Shown here in pieces: positions 9,691 to 18,295 of a stretch of DNA of 56,000 nucleotides. The first letter of the stretch is position 1; each line of letters opens with the position of its first letter. Origin of the DNA: an uncultured Bacteroidia bacterium (GTDB taxonomy: Bacteria; Bacteroidota; Bacteroidia; NS11-12g; UBA955); assembly GCA_943789135.1 (NCBI GenBank), contig CALSSY010000007.1:1-56000 (forward strand). The letters are read 5' to 3'. The position numbers were made by a program, and so were the translations under genes. The notes below the pieces were generated by a model. The model saw nothing but the letters and a program-made list of their open reading frames with translations. It was not told where the DNA came from and made no database searches.

Positions 9691-10230
9691 TTAAAATGGG
9701 GATTTAAAATCGTTAAAAAAGGGTAATTTCTGGTCTTTTTCGGATAGTATAGGATTTTCAATATTCCATGGAATATTAAGTTCTGGCGTATCCCATTTAA
9801 TACCACCTTCTGATTCAGGGTGGTAATAATCGGTGCATTTGTAGGTGAAAATTGTTTGGTCTTTTAAGGTTAAAAATCCATGTGCAAATCCTGGTGGAAC
9901 ATACAACATATGGAAGTTATCTTCTGACAACTCAAAGGTCGCAAACTCGCCATAAGTGGGAGAGTTCGTCCGAATATCCACAACTACATCACGCACAGCT
10001 CCTTTAATTACCCTAACCAATTTCCCTTGTGCGTGAGGCGGTGCTTGAAAATGCAACCCGCGTAAAATCCCAGAATTTGATAGACTTTGATTGTCTTGAA
10101 CGAAATCAACATTCACGCCCATATCCTTTAACCTATCCTGTCGAAAACTCTCAAAAAAGTGACCACGATGATCTTGGTGCACTTTGGGCTTGATTAATAA
10201 AACCCCGTTCAAAAACGATTCAAATTCCAT
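9691..10230 (-). CDS. rfbC: dTDP-4-dehydrorhamnose 3,5-epimerase
   Basis: RmlC epimerises dTDP-4-keto-6-deoxyglucose during dTDP-L-rhamnose synthesis for surface polysaccharide. The 179-residue cupin shows DHRGHFFESFR, the catalytic-histidine segment LRGLHFQ, the dimer-strand KLVRVIKGAVRDVVVDIR, YVPPGFAHGF and the late YKCTDYYHPESE with the catalytic tyrosine region. The usual partners rfbA, rfbB and rfbD are not in this window. It is the first gene of the long minus-strand run and diverges from the coiled-coil gene at 10317. Confidence 0.92.
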   Translation of the reverse strand: MEFESFLNGVLLIKPKVHQDHRGHFFESFRQDRLKDMGVNVDFVQDNQSLSNSGILRGLHFQAPPHAQGKLVRVIKGAVRDVVVDIRTNSPTYGEFATFELSEDNFHMLYVPPGFAHGFLTLKDQTIFTYKCTDYYHPESEGGIKWDTPELNIPWNIENPILSEKDQKLPFFNDFKSPF

Positions 10231-10316
10231 TATTGTCTAAAAAAGCGTAAAATTACATATTTTCGCAGTAATTCACTTGAATAAATACCTTTACCTGTAA
10301 TAAATTTAGCACAGCC

Positions 10317-11222
10317 ATGAGCCAACAAGACAAAAAAAACAAAACCTTACTTTACATCATTATTCTTATTCTGTTTATCGTTAACATAGGGCTCTTTTAC
10401 ATGTGGCAAACAGGTAAAAAAAATCGGAATCAATTAAACCAAGAAAAAACAGCCCTACAGAATACCGTAAAAGATAGAGATGCGGCAATTGCAGCGGCTG
10501 AAACATTGCTTGCCCAATATAGGGAAGATTCAGCAGCTATGGCGACCCAAAACATTCAGATGTCGGACGAAATGGCCCGTAAAAGCAGTGAAATTGCTAG
10601 ACTGACTTATTTATTGAAAAAAGAAAAATATGCCAGCCAAGACATGATTGACTCCCTGAACGGAAAATTGGCAGATTTAAATTCCCAGTTAATCGCTTTG
10701 AAAGAAGAAAACGAAAGACTGAAAGACAACAACGATAGTTTGCTATCCGTGAATCAGGGTCTATACGGCGAAAACACCAAGTTAAGTCTTGAGGGGAAGC
10801 GTTTGAAAAACTTGGCAGCGCGTTTAACCACTTCTGAAATCAAAGTTGAGCCCATCAAAAAACAATTCTTAACTGGAAAGGAAACGACAACCGTTAAAGC
10901 AAGTCGTGTGAAGGGTTTCAAAATTAATTTTTCGGTTGCCGAGAATAATATTGCAGAACCTGGTGATCGCGAAGTATTTATCAAAGTAACGGGTCCTGAA
11001 GGAATTACCCTTACCAATGAAGGACAAGGAGGCATTGTTGAACTTGCCGATGGTAAATCCGCAAAGTACAGCTACAAAACCAAAATCATTTTCGAAAATA
11101 ACACATTAGAAAGCCCAGATATTACTTGGGAGCCGAATAAAAAATTAACCCCCGGCAAATACGTTATACAACTATTTACCGAGGGTTATTTGATGGGTTC
11201 TGCAGGTATTACACTGCGTTAA
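10317..11222 (+). CDS. Membrane-anchored coiled-coil protein of unknown function
   Basis: The 301-residue protein has one transmembrane segment at about residues 10-30 (LLYIIILILFIVNIGLFYM). A long coiled coil rich in K, E, N and L follows (about 35-165). The C-terminal domain (about 185-301) looks like a beta sandwich and ends LFTEGYLMGSAGITLR. Similar Bacteroidota proteins are sometimes named chromosome partitioning protein; nothing here supports that function, since there is no ATPase motif. It converges with the TPR gene and shares its TTAA stop palindrome (11219-11222). Function unknown; an envelope-spanning scaffold is possible. Confidence 0.75.
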   Translation: MSQQDKKNKTLLYIIILILFIVNIGLFYMWQTGKKNRNQLNQEKTALQNTVKDRDAAIAAAETLLAQYREDSAAMATQNIQMSDEMARKSSEIARLTYLLKKEKYASQDMIDSLNGKLADLNSQLIALKEENERLKDNNDSLLSVNQGLYGENTKLSLEGKRLKNLAARLTTSEIKVEPIKKQFLTGKETTTVKASRVKGFKINFSVAENNIAEPGDREVFIKVTGPEGITLTNEGQGGIVELADGKSAKYSYKTKIIFENNTLESPDITWEPNKKLTPGKYVIQLFTEGYLMGSAGITLR

Positions 11223-14200
11223 TCTTCTTCGATATTTTCAACTTCTTTATTGGAATTTGCCCGAGCATCCGCTTGGGCAATTTTATTTTGCGCAGGTTCG
11301 GTATACGCTTTATTGGTGAAGTTTTCTATGATTGTATTCCACGTAACTTTTGCATTAAAATCATCTCCTTCCTTGGCAAAAGCATCGCCCAATAACAATA
11401 ACGATTTGGCCACCCATTCATCATACGCATTGAAATCTTCCAACAGTTGATAACAAGACTCTTTACTTAGATTTAGAGAATCAGCATTGTAATAGGCTTC
11501 AGCTTCTAAATATTTAGCCTCTGCAGCGAACTTATTGGTTTTACCCGAATACAAATCCTTAAGTTTGGCAACACGATCTTCTAAACTTGATGTAGAATCT
11601 GTGTTGTTTTTATACATGATTAATTGTGATTGATAACGCAAATCTGGATCTACTGAAGCATCGTTAACCGCTTTTGCAGCGACCCGATTTAAACCTTCAG
11701 TGTTTCCTGATTTAGAATAGCAATACATCATTGACTTCCAAGCCTTGCGCTGCAAATCTTTCGAACGCGTTATTTCTTCCAATATTTCCAGATATGTAAG
11801 TATGTCTTCGCACTCTGCATCGTTTCCGTAAATTTTCAATACCGCAATAGTGGCATCCTCCTTATAATCTCCTGAATTGGCAACAGCTACTTTCTTGTAT
11901 ACATCAAGCGCCTTTTGAGGTTGTTTGGCGTTTTCATAACTCAAACCTAAATAATACATCGCGGGTATGATGAAATTACCATTCGGTTTCTCTTCAAGGT
12001 AGGTTTCAAAAGAAGGAATTGCTTTCTTGAATTCTCCTTTATCGTAAGCCGTTATAGCCGTCTCATAAATAACGCTGTCTTCAGCAGAGGAAGTTATTCC
12101 GCCTCTTGTAGACGCCCATTTGACGTAATCTTTGGCTCTACCCTCTTCTGTATAGATTGTTTTTACCAATTCTGCTGCAGATTGAGCATCTTGAGTTCCT
12201 TTAAATTCGTCGTACAATTTCGAAAAAGACGCAACCGCTTTATCTACTTGTTTCTGGTTGTAATAAATTCTACCTAAAGTACTGTAAGCTTTTCGCGTTA
12301 ATTGCGTTCCTGGGAATTTCTCTAAAATTATGGTGTAGTACTTTTCCGCCTGATCGTATTGCTTTAAAAGCATGTACTCAGAGGCGATGTCGTTATAAGC
12401 ATCTAAAAGATATGTGCTGCGCGGATATTCAGCCAATAATCTTTTAATGGTAGTGATTTTTTCCTCGGAGCGTTCTAGTAATCCATAAATAATAGCACTT
12501 TGATATAAGGCATAATCCGCATCACGTCCTTTCTTACCAGATACGTAAGCATAAGCACGGACAGAAGATTCTAGATTACGTTCCATCAAGTAACAATCAC
12601 CCAATCGTAAATGTGCATCATGAACAATGGCTTCAACATAACGACCGGAACTAACCTTACTCGTAAACTCATTAAAATAAGTGGCTCCTAAGGCATAATC
12701 TTTACGCTGATAATGGATATATCCTTGTCCGTAATATGCATAGGCAAACTCTTCAATTTCATTCGATTTTGGCTTATCCATGAATTCTTTAAAAGCCACT
12801 AGTGCTTCGTCTGACTTATCCATTTGGATGAGTGTTTCGGCTTTCCAGTATGCTGCTTGAGCTGCGTATTTTCTGTTTACCGATTTTTCTGAGCATTTTT
12901 GGAATAATTCTAAAGCCTCGCCCCAACTGCGATTCTTGTAAAGCTCCATTCCACGTGCTAACGCCACCTTTTGATAGATTTCGGTAGTTGGATCATCTAA
13001 ATTTTCAATTCCCTCTAGGATTTGAAGTGCCTCTCTGTATTTGTCTGTATTCAAGAGAAGTCTCGCTTTAAGCTTCGAAGCTTCACGCGCTTCTGGAGTT
13101 TTGGGGAATAATCGCACATATTTATCCAATAATTTGGTACTATTGGCATCTCTCATTTGAACAGCAATTTTCGCCTGAGTATACAACGAAACCTTTGCAA
13201 TTTCCTCATTAAACCCAGATCTCCAAACCTCCGAAAATGCATAAGACGCTTCACGATAATTTTTCAAGGATAAAAGCGTGTTACCCAATTCATAACTCGC
13301 TATTTGGGCTAAACTGTCGTTGTTTTTAGCCACCTCGCGGAACCATGGCAAGCTCTCATTAAGCTTCCCAGATTTGGCATATGCATATCCAATTTCGAAT
13401 TGTTGTTGGTTATCTAGTTTATCTATTCTCGGGTTTATTTTCTCAAAAAGTTCAGCCGCTTTCTCATAGTTTTTTAATCGATAGTAACACTTCGCGCTTA
13501 ATTCATCTCTTTCGCTTGGTTTAACCTTCCGTGTATTGATTTTCTGAATTTCTTTGAGCGCCTCGTCGTATTTGGAAAGTTGATACAAAACCTGGGCCAT
13601 GTAAAAATGTATTTTCTCAAATCGTTCATCGGTAATGTTTTTAAAAGAGGAATAAGCCGATTGATAATCTCCTTCCATCAAACAAGCATAACCATAATAA
13701 TACTGCCCGAAACCTTGGTATTCCGACGGTTTATCAACAACCTTTTGCAACCATTCTTTTCCCTTGTCATACTTACCGCGTTGAACGTAACAAAAGCCCA
13801 TTCGGTAATAAAATGCTGTGCGTTTAGCCGGTGCTATAGTAACTTCTTGAACATCGCGATAATAACCAAGCGCTGATCCGTATTGCCCAAGTTCATAAAA
13901 ATAGTCCCCAAGAGCCAAGTTCGCTTGATTGGCGCGGGCTTCATTTGGATGATTGGCTAAATACCCCACTAAAAAGGGCTCTGCATTTTCATGCTTAGCA
14001 TACAATTTTGACATGGCATGGTAATACCGAACATCGTCGTTCAACTGAATGGTGGGATCGTTTTTTAGTGCAGTTTCAAATTGCGCAATTGCCGCATTAA
14101 AACGTCCTTCCTCATACAATTCGATGCCACGTTTTGCATAAATTCCAGGATAGGAATTTACTGGGTGCGGTTGAGCGGCCAATCCCACAGACCAAAGTAA

Positions 14201-14227
14201 TAAAATAGCGAGAGCACGATTCCTCAT
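11219..14227 (-). CDS. Large periplasmic or secreted tetratricopeptide-repeat protein
   Basis: This 1002-residue protein begins with a signal peptide (MRNRALAILLLWSVGLAAQ). Almost the whole mature part is TPR repeats of about 34 residues, for example YEEGRFNAAIAQFETALKNDP, YYRMGFCYVQRGKYDKGKEWL and YSTLGRIYYNQKQVDKAVASF. The C-terminus is acidic (VENIEED). Such proteins act as scaffolds for envelope complexes in Bacteroidota. No catalytic domain is seen. A TATCTTTG element lies five bases before the ATG, implying a very short leader. It shares its terminal TTAA with the converging coiled-coil gene. Confidence 0.88.
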   Translation of the reverse strand: MRNRALAILLLWSVGLAAQPHPVNSYPGIYAKRGIELYEEGRFNAAIAQFETALKNDPTIQLNDDVRYYHAMSKLYAKHENAEPFLVGYLANHPNEARANQANLALGDYFYELGQYGSALGYYRDVQEVTIAPAKRTAFYYRMGFCYVQRGKYDKGKEWLQKVVDKPSEYQGFGQYYYGYACLMEGDYQSAYSSFKNITDERFEKIHFYMAQVLYQLSKYDEALKEIQKINTRKVKPSERDELSAKCYYRLKNYEKAAELFEKINPRIDKLDNQQQFEIGYAYAKSGKLNESLPWFREVAKNNDSLAQIASYELGNTLLSLKNYREASYAFSEVWRSGFNEEIAKVSLYTQAKIAVQMRDANSTKLLDKYVRLFPKTPEAREASKLKARLLLNTDKYREALQILEGIENLDDPTTEIYQKVALARGMELYKNRSWGEALELFQKCSEKSVNRKYAAQAAYWKAETLIQMDKSDEALVAFKEFMDKPKSNEIEEFAYAYYGQGYIHYQRKDYALGATYFNEFTSKVSSGRYVEAIVHDAHLRLGDCYLMERNLESSVRAYAYVSGKKGRDADYALYQSAIIYGLLERSEEKITTIKRLLAEYPRSTYLLDAYNDIASEYMLLKQYDQAEKYYTIILEKFPGTQLTRKAYSTLGRIYYNQKQVDKAVASFSKLYDEFKGTQDAQSAAELVKTIYTEEGRAKDYVKWASTRGGITSSAEDSVIYETAITAYDKGEFKKAIPSFETYLEEKPNGNFIIPAMYYLGLSYENAKQPQKALDVYKKVAVANSGDYKEDATIAVLKIYGNDAECEDILTYLEILEEITRSKDLQRKAWKSMMYCYSKSGNTEGLNRVAAKAVNDASVDPDLRYQSQLIMYKNNTDSTSSLEDRVAKLKDLYSGKTNKFAAEAKYLEAEAYYNADSLNLSKESCYQLLEDFNAYDEWVAKSLLLLGDAFAKEGDDFNAKVTWNTIIENFTNKAYTEPAQNKIAQADARANSNKEVENIEED

Positions 14228-14232
14228 ACAAA

Positions 14233-14240
14233 CAAAGATA
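14233..14240 (-). promoter_or_regulatory. -7 promoter element of the TPR gene
   Basis: The minus strand reads TATCTTTG, an exact TAnnTTTG match, ending six bases before the ATG at 14227. No clear -33 TTG is present. Confidence 0.55.
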
Positions 14241-14328
14241 AGCGCGCGGAGGTGCCCGCATTATGGCAGTTTCTAACAGAAAAACACAGTGGTTAATATT
14301 TTGGGCAAATTCCTTCCGATTCATGTTG

Positions 14329-14336
14329 TATCTTTG
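14329..14336 (+). promoter_or_regulatory. -7 promoter element of ferritin-crp
   Basis: TATCTTTG is an exact TAnnTTTG match. TTG at 14301-14303 lies 25 bases upstream, slightly more than the usual spacing. The ATG follows four bases after the element, so the transcript would be nearly leaderless. Confidence 0.55.
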
Positions 14337-14340
14337 GATT

Positions 14341-14862
14341 ATGTTATCAAAGACCTTAGAAAAAGCACTAAACGACCAAGTCGCAATGGAAGCTTCAGCA
14401 AGTTACGTATACTTGGCTATGGCTTCGTGGATGGAAAACGAAGGGTTTGAAGGCACGGCTCAGTTCTTATATACCCAGAGTGATGAAGAGCGCATGCACA
14501 TGATGAAACTATTTCATTATATCAACGAAGTAGGCGGATATGCCTTATCTCCTGCGGTTGCTGCTCCTGACACCACATTTAGTTCCTATAAAAATGTATT
14601 TGAACGCGTATTGGAACAAGAGAAAAAAGTCACCGCTGCAATTCATAATCTAATGGATATCGCCACCAAAGAAGCCGACCATACAACAGCCAATTTCTTG
14701 CAATGGTACGTGGCGGAACAACGTGAAGAAGAAGCACAATTCAATACTATTCTCGGTAAATTGAAAATTTTGGGCAACGATGGAAGTGGTTTATATCTAA
14801 TGGATCGTGACTTAGCTCAAATCACGGCTCAAGCTGCTGCAAAATCTGCACCCACAGAATAA
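14341..14862 (+). CDS. ftnA: Ferritin
   Basis: This 174-residue non-heme ferritin stores iron as a ferric mineral in a 24-subunit shell. All ferroxidase-centre residues known from bacterial FtnA can be placed at the expected numbers: E17, E49-E50, H53, E94, E126, Q127 and E130. I start at the ATG at 14341 (MLSKTLEKALNDQ), the normal ferritin N-terminus. A longer reading from 14263 would add an unlikely tail and cross the promoter. The stop overlaps the start of the Crp/Fnr gene by one base (TAATG), so iron storage and that regulator are co-expressed. The C-terminal tail is alanine rich. Confidence 0.95.
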   Translation: MLSKTLEKALNDQVAMEASASYVYLAMASWMENEGFEGTAQFLYTQSDEERMHMMKLFHYINEVGGYALSPAVAAPDTTFSSYKNVFERVLEQEKKVTAAIHNLMDIATKEADHTTANFLQWYVAEQREEEAQFNTILGKLKILGNDGSGLYLMDRDLAQITAQAAAKSAPTE

Positions 14863-15464
14863 TGAGGTTAACGGGATACACACAAGATTCCGAAAGAATA
14901 CAACAAGATCTTTGGGCGTTTTTTGAGCGCTTCCAATCATTAACCAATCAAGAAAAGGAAGCGATTCTGCCTATATTCAAAACACAAAAAATCGCGAAAA
15001 ACGCGATTCTCCAAGATATCGGAGATACGTGCAGAAATATTTATTTCATCCATCATGGAATTGCTCGAATTTATTACTTCAAAGATGATAATGACGTCAC
15101 CGAGCTTTTTGCTCGAGAAGGCGAAGTTATGGCTCGGGTAGAGAGTTTATTTTTCGGGAAACCATCTTTAAAAGGCATTCAAATACTCGAGGATTCCATT
15201 GTTACTGGCATCAACGCACCCGCTTTATTTTCGCTCTATGATAGGCATCACGGAATAGAGCGATTATTTAGAAAAATATTCGAGTACGAACATGTGCAAT
15301 CTGTTTTGAGAATCGAAAGTTTGCAATTTCATACCGCCGAAGAAAGGTATCAGATGTTAATAACGAATACACCTAATCTGATTAAGCGAATACCACTGAA
15401 ATATATTGCCTCTTATTTGGGTATTACCCAAACCAGTTTGAGTCGCATTCGATCAAAGAAGTAA
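14862..15464 (+). CDS. Crp/Fnr-family transcription regulator
   Basis: The 200-residue protein has an N-terminal cyclic-nucleotide-binding-type beta roll (about 25-125; IYFIHHGIARIYYFKDDNDVTELF). A helix-turn-helix at the C-terminus reads IPLKYIASYLGITQTSLSRIRS. There are no clustered cysteines of the FNR iron-sulfur type, so the effector is unknown. Many Bacteroidota genomes carry several such one-domain regulators. It is translated from the ferritin message. The imperfect palindrome at 17912-17931 upstream of the peroxiredoxin is a conceivable target. Confidence 0.88.
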   Translation: MRLTGYTQDSERIQQDLWAFFERFQSLTNQEKEAILPIFKTQKIAKNAILQDIGDTCRNIYFIHHGIARIYYFKDDNDVTELFAREGEVMARVESLFFGKPSLKGIQILEDSIVTGINAPALFSLYDRHHGIERLFRKIFEYEHVQSVLRIESLQFHTAEERYQMLITNTPNLIKRIPLKYIASYLGITQTSLSRIRSKK

Positions 15465-15535
15465 TGCTTTATACGTTTTGAATTAAAAACTCATGACATA
15501 CTCAAATTGTATGACTTTCAATCATGAACAATACC

Positions 15536-15566
15536 TTGGTAAGCCCTTCTTTATTATCTACTTTTG
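15536..15566 (+). promoter_or_regulatory. Bacteroidota-type promoter of the SulP gene
   Basis: TTG at 15536-15538 and TACTTTTG at 15559-15566 are separated by 20 bases, within the normal 17-23. Transcription should begin about 15572, only a few bases before the ATG at 15576. Confidence 0.65.
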
Positions 15567-15575
15567 CACCTTTCT

Positions 15576-17111
15576 ATGAAATTTTCTCTGAATCTGTTCG
15601 ATTTCTCTCAAAAAGTAAATTATAAAAATGAAATCTTAAGCGGCTTAACCGTTGCTTTAGCCTTAGTTCCTGAGGCCGTTGCATTTGCACTTATTGCGGG
15701 CCTATCACCACTAACGGGCTTATATGCTGCGTTCATGATGGGTTTTGTAACATCAATTTTAGGTGGAAGACCGGGCATGATTTCGGGAGCTACGGGTGCC
15801 GTTGCTGTTGTTTTGGTTAGTTTAGCCAAAACCCACAGCCCCGATTACATTTTTGCAACCGTAATTTTAGCTGGAATACTTCAATTATCGGCAGGTTTTT
15901 TGAAACTGGGTAAATTTATGCGGCTTGTACCAACTCCGGTAATATTAGGGTTTGTAAATGGATTAGCTGTGATAATTTTCATGTCACAAATTGCCCAATT
16001 CAAAACCAATAATGGCGAATGGCTTCAAGGCTCTGAAATGGGCATTTTTGCTTCCTTGGTATTGTTGGCCATGTTGATAATTTGGGGACTTCCCAAATTG
16101 ACCAAGGTCGTTCCCGCATCATTAACGGCTATATTGGTAGTATTTGGAATCTCAATGTTATTGGGATTGGATACGCGTACTGTTGGTGACATTACCTCGA
16201 TTGCTGGTGGATTCCCTCCTTTTCATATACCTGTAGTTCCTTTTGATATCGCCACATTGAAATTGATATTCCCTTATGCTGCAATTGTGGCGGGTGTGGG
16301 TTTAATTGAGAGCTTACTCACTTTAAACATTATTGACGAAATAACCGACACAAGAGGTCGCGGTAATAAGGAATGCATAGCTCAAGGAACTGCGAATATT
16401 TTATCTGGATTGTTTTCAGGCATGGGTGGTTGTGCCATGATCGGACAAAGTTTGATCAATATCTCCTCTGGGGCTCGTGCACGATTATCAGGGATTTTCG
16501 CCTCTGTAATGCTTTTGATATTCATCATGTTTGGTTCTTCTATCATTGAGAAAGTTCCTATGGCCGCGCTCACAGGTGTCATGATTATGGTTTCAATTGG
16601 CACGTTTGAATGGGCCAGTTTACGGACCTTCCGTCGGATGCCCATCTCGGATATTTGGGTCATGGTTTTGGTCACTTTGGTGACTATTTTCCTCCATAAT
16701 TTAGCTTTGGCCGTTTTGGTTGGCGTTGTGATTGCGGCTTTAGTATTTGCTTGGGACAATGCCAAACGCATCCGTGCTCGCAAATTCATAGATGATAACG
16801 GCTGGAAGCACTATGAAATTTTTGGACCTTTGTTTTTTGGTTCAATTAGGGTATTCAACGATAAATTCGATATCCCAAATGATCCAGAACACATTGTCAT
16901 CGATTTTTCCGAAAGCCGAGTTGTAGACATGTCAGCAATTGAAGCCCTCAACAAACTAACGGAGCGCTATGCCAAACTTAACAAAACGGTACATTTACGT
17001 CATCTTAGTAAAGATTGCACTGCATTATTAGAGAAAGCATCTGCCATAATCGAAGTAAACTATTATGAAGATCCGAGCTACAAAGTTGTAACCGATAAAA
17101 TCATCGATTAA
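15576..17111 (+). CDS. SulP-family inorganic anion transporter
   Basis: SulP/SLC26 proteins carry sulfate, bicarbonate or other anions across the inner membrane. The protein of about 511 residues has many hydrophobic helices. The family-typical first helices read LVPEAVAFALIAGLSPLTGLYAAF and GRPGMISGATGAVAVV. A cytoplasmic STAS domain follows at the end (about 410-505; VIDFSESRVVDMSAIEALNKL). I use the ATG at 15576 because the one upstream (TTG 15564) lies inside the promoter. There is no carbonic anhydrase next to it, which would have pointed to bicarbonate, so the substrate is open. Confidence 0.9.
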   Translation: MKFSLNLFDFSQKVNYKNEILSGLTVALALVPEAVAFALIAGLSPLTGLYAAFMMGFVTSILGGRPGMISGATGAVAVVLVSLAKTHSPDYIFATVILAGILQLSAGFLKLGKFMRLVPTPVILGFVNGLAVIIFMSQIAQFKTNNGEWLQGSEMGIFASLVLLAMLIIWGLPKLTKVVPASLTAILVVFGISMLLGLDTRTVGDITSIAGGFPPFHIPVVPFDIATLKLIFPYAAIVAGVGLIESLLTLNIIDEITDTRGRGNKECIAQGTANILSGLFSGMGGCAMIGQSLINISSGARARLSGIFASVMLLIFIMFGSSIIEKVPMAALTGVMIMVSIGTFEWASLRTFRRMPISDIWVMVLVTLVTIFLHNLALAVLVGVVIAALVFAWDNAKRIRARKFIDDNGWKHYEIFGPLFFGSIRVFNDKFDIPNDPEHIVIDFSESRVVDMSAIEALNKLTERYAKLNKTVHLRHLSKDCTALLEKASAIIEVNYYEDPSYKVVTDKIID

Positions 17112-17155
17112 CATTAGAAACGTATTCTCCGTCATTTTGTGAGGAGGATAATAAC

Positions 17156-17187
17156 AAAAAAGGCCATTCCGTTTGGAACAGCCCTTT
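17156..17187 (-). terminator. Rho-independent terminator of the peroxiredoxin gene
   Basis: An imperfect stem (GGCTGTTCC pairs with GGAATGGCC, loop AAAC) is followed on the minus strand by six T. It may also stop SulP transcripts, with a weaker T tract in that direction. Confidence 0.75.
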
Positions 17188-17206
17188 AATACGTTGTTTT
17201 AATGGC

Positions 17207-17860
17207 TTATATGGTCTTCTTAGCCAAGTAAAAATCTACCTTTTCTAACGTAGTATCGGCATTTCTTGCTTCCAGTTCTTGCAATGTTTTGGGCGCAGGA
17301 ACAATTACTTTATCACCCGGCTGCCAGTTCAATGGCATTGCCACTTTATGTGTATCGCTGAATTGCAAAGCTTTTAGCGAACGAATTATTTCGTCCATAT
17401 TACGACCTACATTCAATGGGTAATACATAATCAATCGGATTTTGTTAGAAGCATCAACAAAGAAAACGGCACGAACCGCCGCCGTTTCACTTTCATTAGG
17501 CTGCAACATCCCATATAACTTCGATACCTTCATATCTAAATCTGCGATTATGGGGAATTGAAAATACACTCCGGTTTTTTCTTTAACGTTATTTACCCAA
17601 GCCAAATGACTGTGAATACTGTCAATACTTAATCCTATTAAAGCCGTGTTCAATTCATCAAATTCATTTTGACGCAAAGCAAAACCGCTCATTTCGGTAG
17701 TGCACACGGGCGTAAAATCAGCAGGATGAGAAAATAAAATTTTCCATTTACCCGGTTCATAGTCCGAAAATTTGATTTTACCGATAGTAGTTACTGCTTC
17801 AAAGTCTGGTGCGATGTCGCCTATTCTAGGCATGGCATAGCTGTTTTCAATTGTTTCCAT
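17207..17860 (-). CDS. 1-Cys peroxiredoxin (Prx6 type)
   Basis: This thiol peroxidase reduces hydrogen peroxide and organic peroxides. The 217-residue length, the peroxidatic C53 in the motif FTPVCTTE and the C-terminal extension (LNWQPGDKVIVPAPKTLQELE) identify the Prx6 subgroup. No other cysteine is visible, as expected for a 1-Cys enzyme. MPRIGDIAPDF, eight residues in, is an alternative start that better matches the family length. Two inverted repeats lie upstream (17912-17931 and 17963-17999). Ferritin, a Crp/Fnr regulator and this peroxidase together form an oxidative-stress neighbourhood. Confidence 0.93.
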   Translation of the reverse strand: METIENSYAMPRIGDIAPDFEAVTTIGKIKFSDYEPGKWKILFSHPADFTPVCTTEMSGFALRQNEFDELNTALIGLSIDSIHSHLAWVNNVKEKTGVYFQFPIIADLDMKVSKLYGMLQPNESETAAVRAVFFVDASNKIRLIMYYPLNVGRNMDEIIRSLKALQFSDTHKVAMPLNWQPGDKVIVPAPKTLQELEARNADTTLEKVDFYLAKKTI

Positions 17861-17911
17861 ATTGTAGTATTATTTTGTTGATACAAAGTTGAGCAATACC
17901 TACAATATAGA

Positions 17912-17931
17912 AAGTGTCAATTATCACACTT
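17912..17931. promoter_or_regulatory. Inverted repeat upstream of the peroxiredoxin, candidate operator
   Basis: AAGTGTcaattatcACACTT has perfect 6-base arms about 50 bases before the peroxiredoxin ATG. The shape, two-fold symmetric with an 8-base spacer, is compatible with a Crp/Fnr-type site, but it is not the E. coli consensus for either. Confidence 0.4.
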
Positions 17932-17962
17932 GTAATTATCTATTTTATCAATAATAGTATTC

Positions 17963-17999
17963 GCGATATGAATACGAATGAAATAAGTATTCATATCGC
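17963..17999. repeat. Perfect 13-base inverted repeat
   Basis: GCGATATGAATAC (17963-17975) and GTATTCATATCGC (17987-17999) are exact reverse complements with an 11-base spacer. It lies between the peroxiredoxin start and the GldL-like gene end. Neither strand has a T tract after it, so it is not a standard terminator. Confidence 0.8.
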
Positions 18000-18036
18000 C
18001 TATTCAAATGGGAATTTTTTTCAAATGATATCCGAT

Positions 18037-18228
18037 TTATACGTCGCTATTCTTCCGTCTCTTCAGATACAAGTAACGTGCCGCCAACGGCGTAAATCCA
18101 AGTGAAAAAGTAGACATACCCAACATCAATAATACATTGGCTCCTGGATAGTGAAGGAGTTTAAACAAAACGCTCAAACTAAGTGTTACCACTGCAATTG
18201 TACCCAATACATAAACCCAAATACGCAT
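18037..18228 (-). CDS. Small two-helix membrane protein with a GldL-like motif
   Basis: The 63-residue protein has two transmembrane segments (about 4-24 and 30-50) and a basic end (YLYLKRRKNSDV). The segment LFKLLHYPGANVLLMLG resembles the first helices of the gliding and type 9 secretion motor protein GldL, but the cytoplasmic part of GldL is absent. It looks like a free-standing small member of a Bacteroidota family of unknown role. Confidence 0.65.
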   Translation of the reverse strand: MRIWVYVLGTIAVVTLSLSVLFKLLHYPGANVLLMLGMSTFSLGFTPLAARYLYLKRRKNSDV

Positions 18229-18295
18229 AAAACAAACCTAAAATTTTATTAGCACAGTAACAAATTCAATTAAAAATTGTATCTTAAACTAATTT

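Noticed and set aside
10317..11222. Chromosome-partitioning protein ParA
   Set aside because: The name is common for relatives, but there is no ATPase motif; it is a membrane-anchored coiled coil.
17914..18105. Plus-strand 63-codon frame over the 17963 inverted repeat
   Set aside because: No family resemblance, and it overlaps the GldL-like gene; the composition is that of intergenic DNA.
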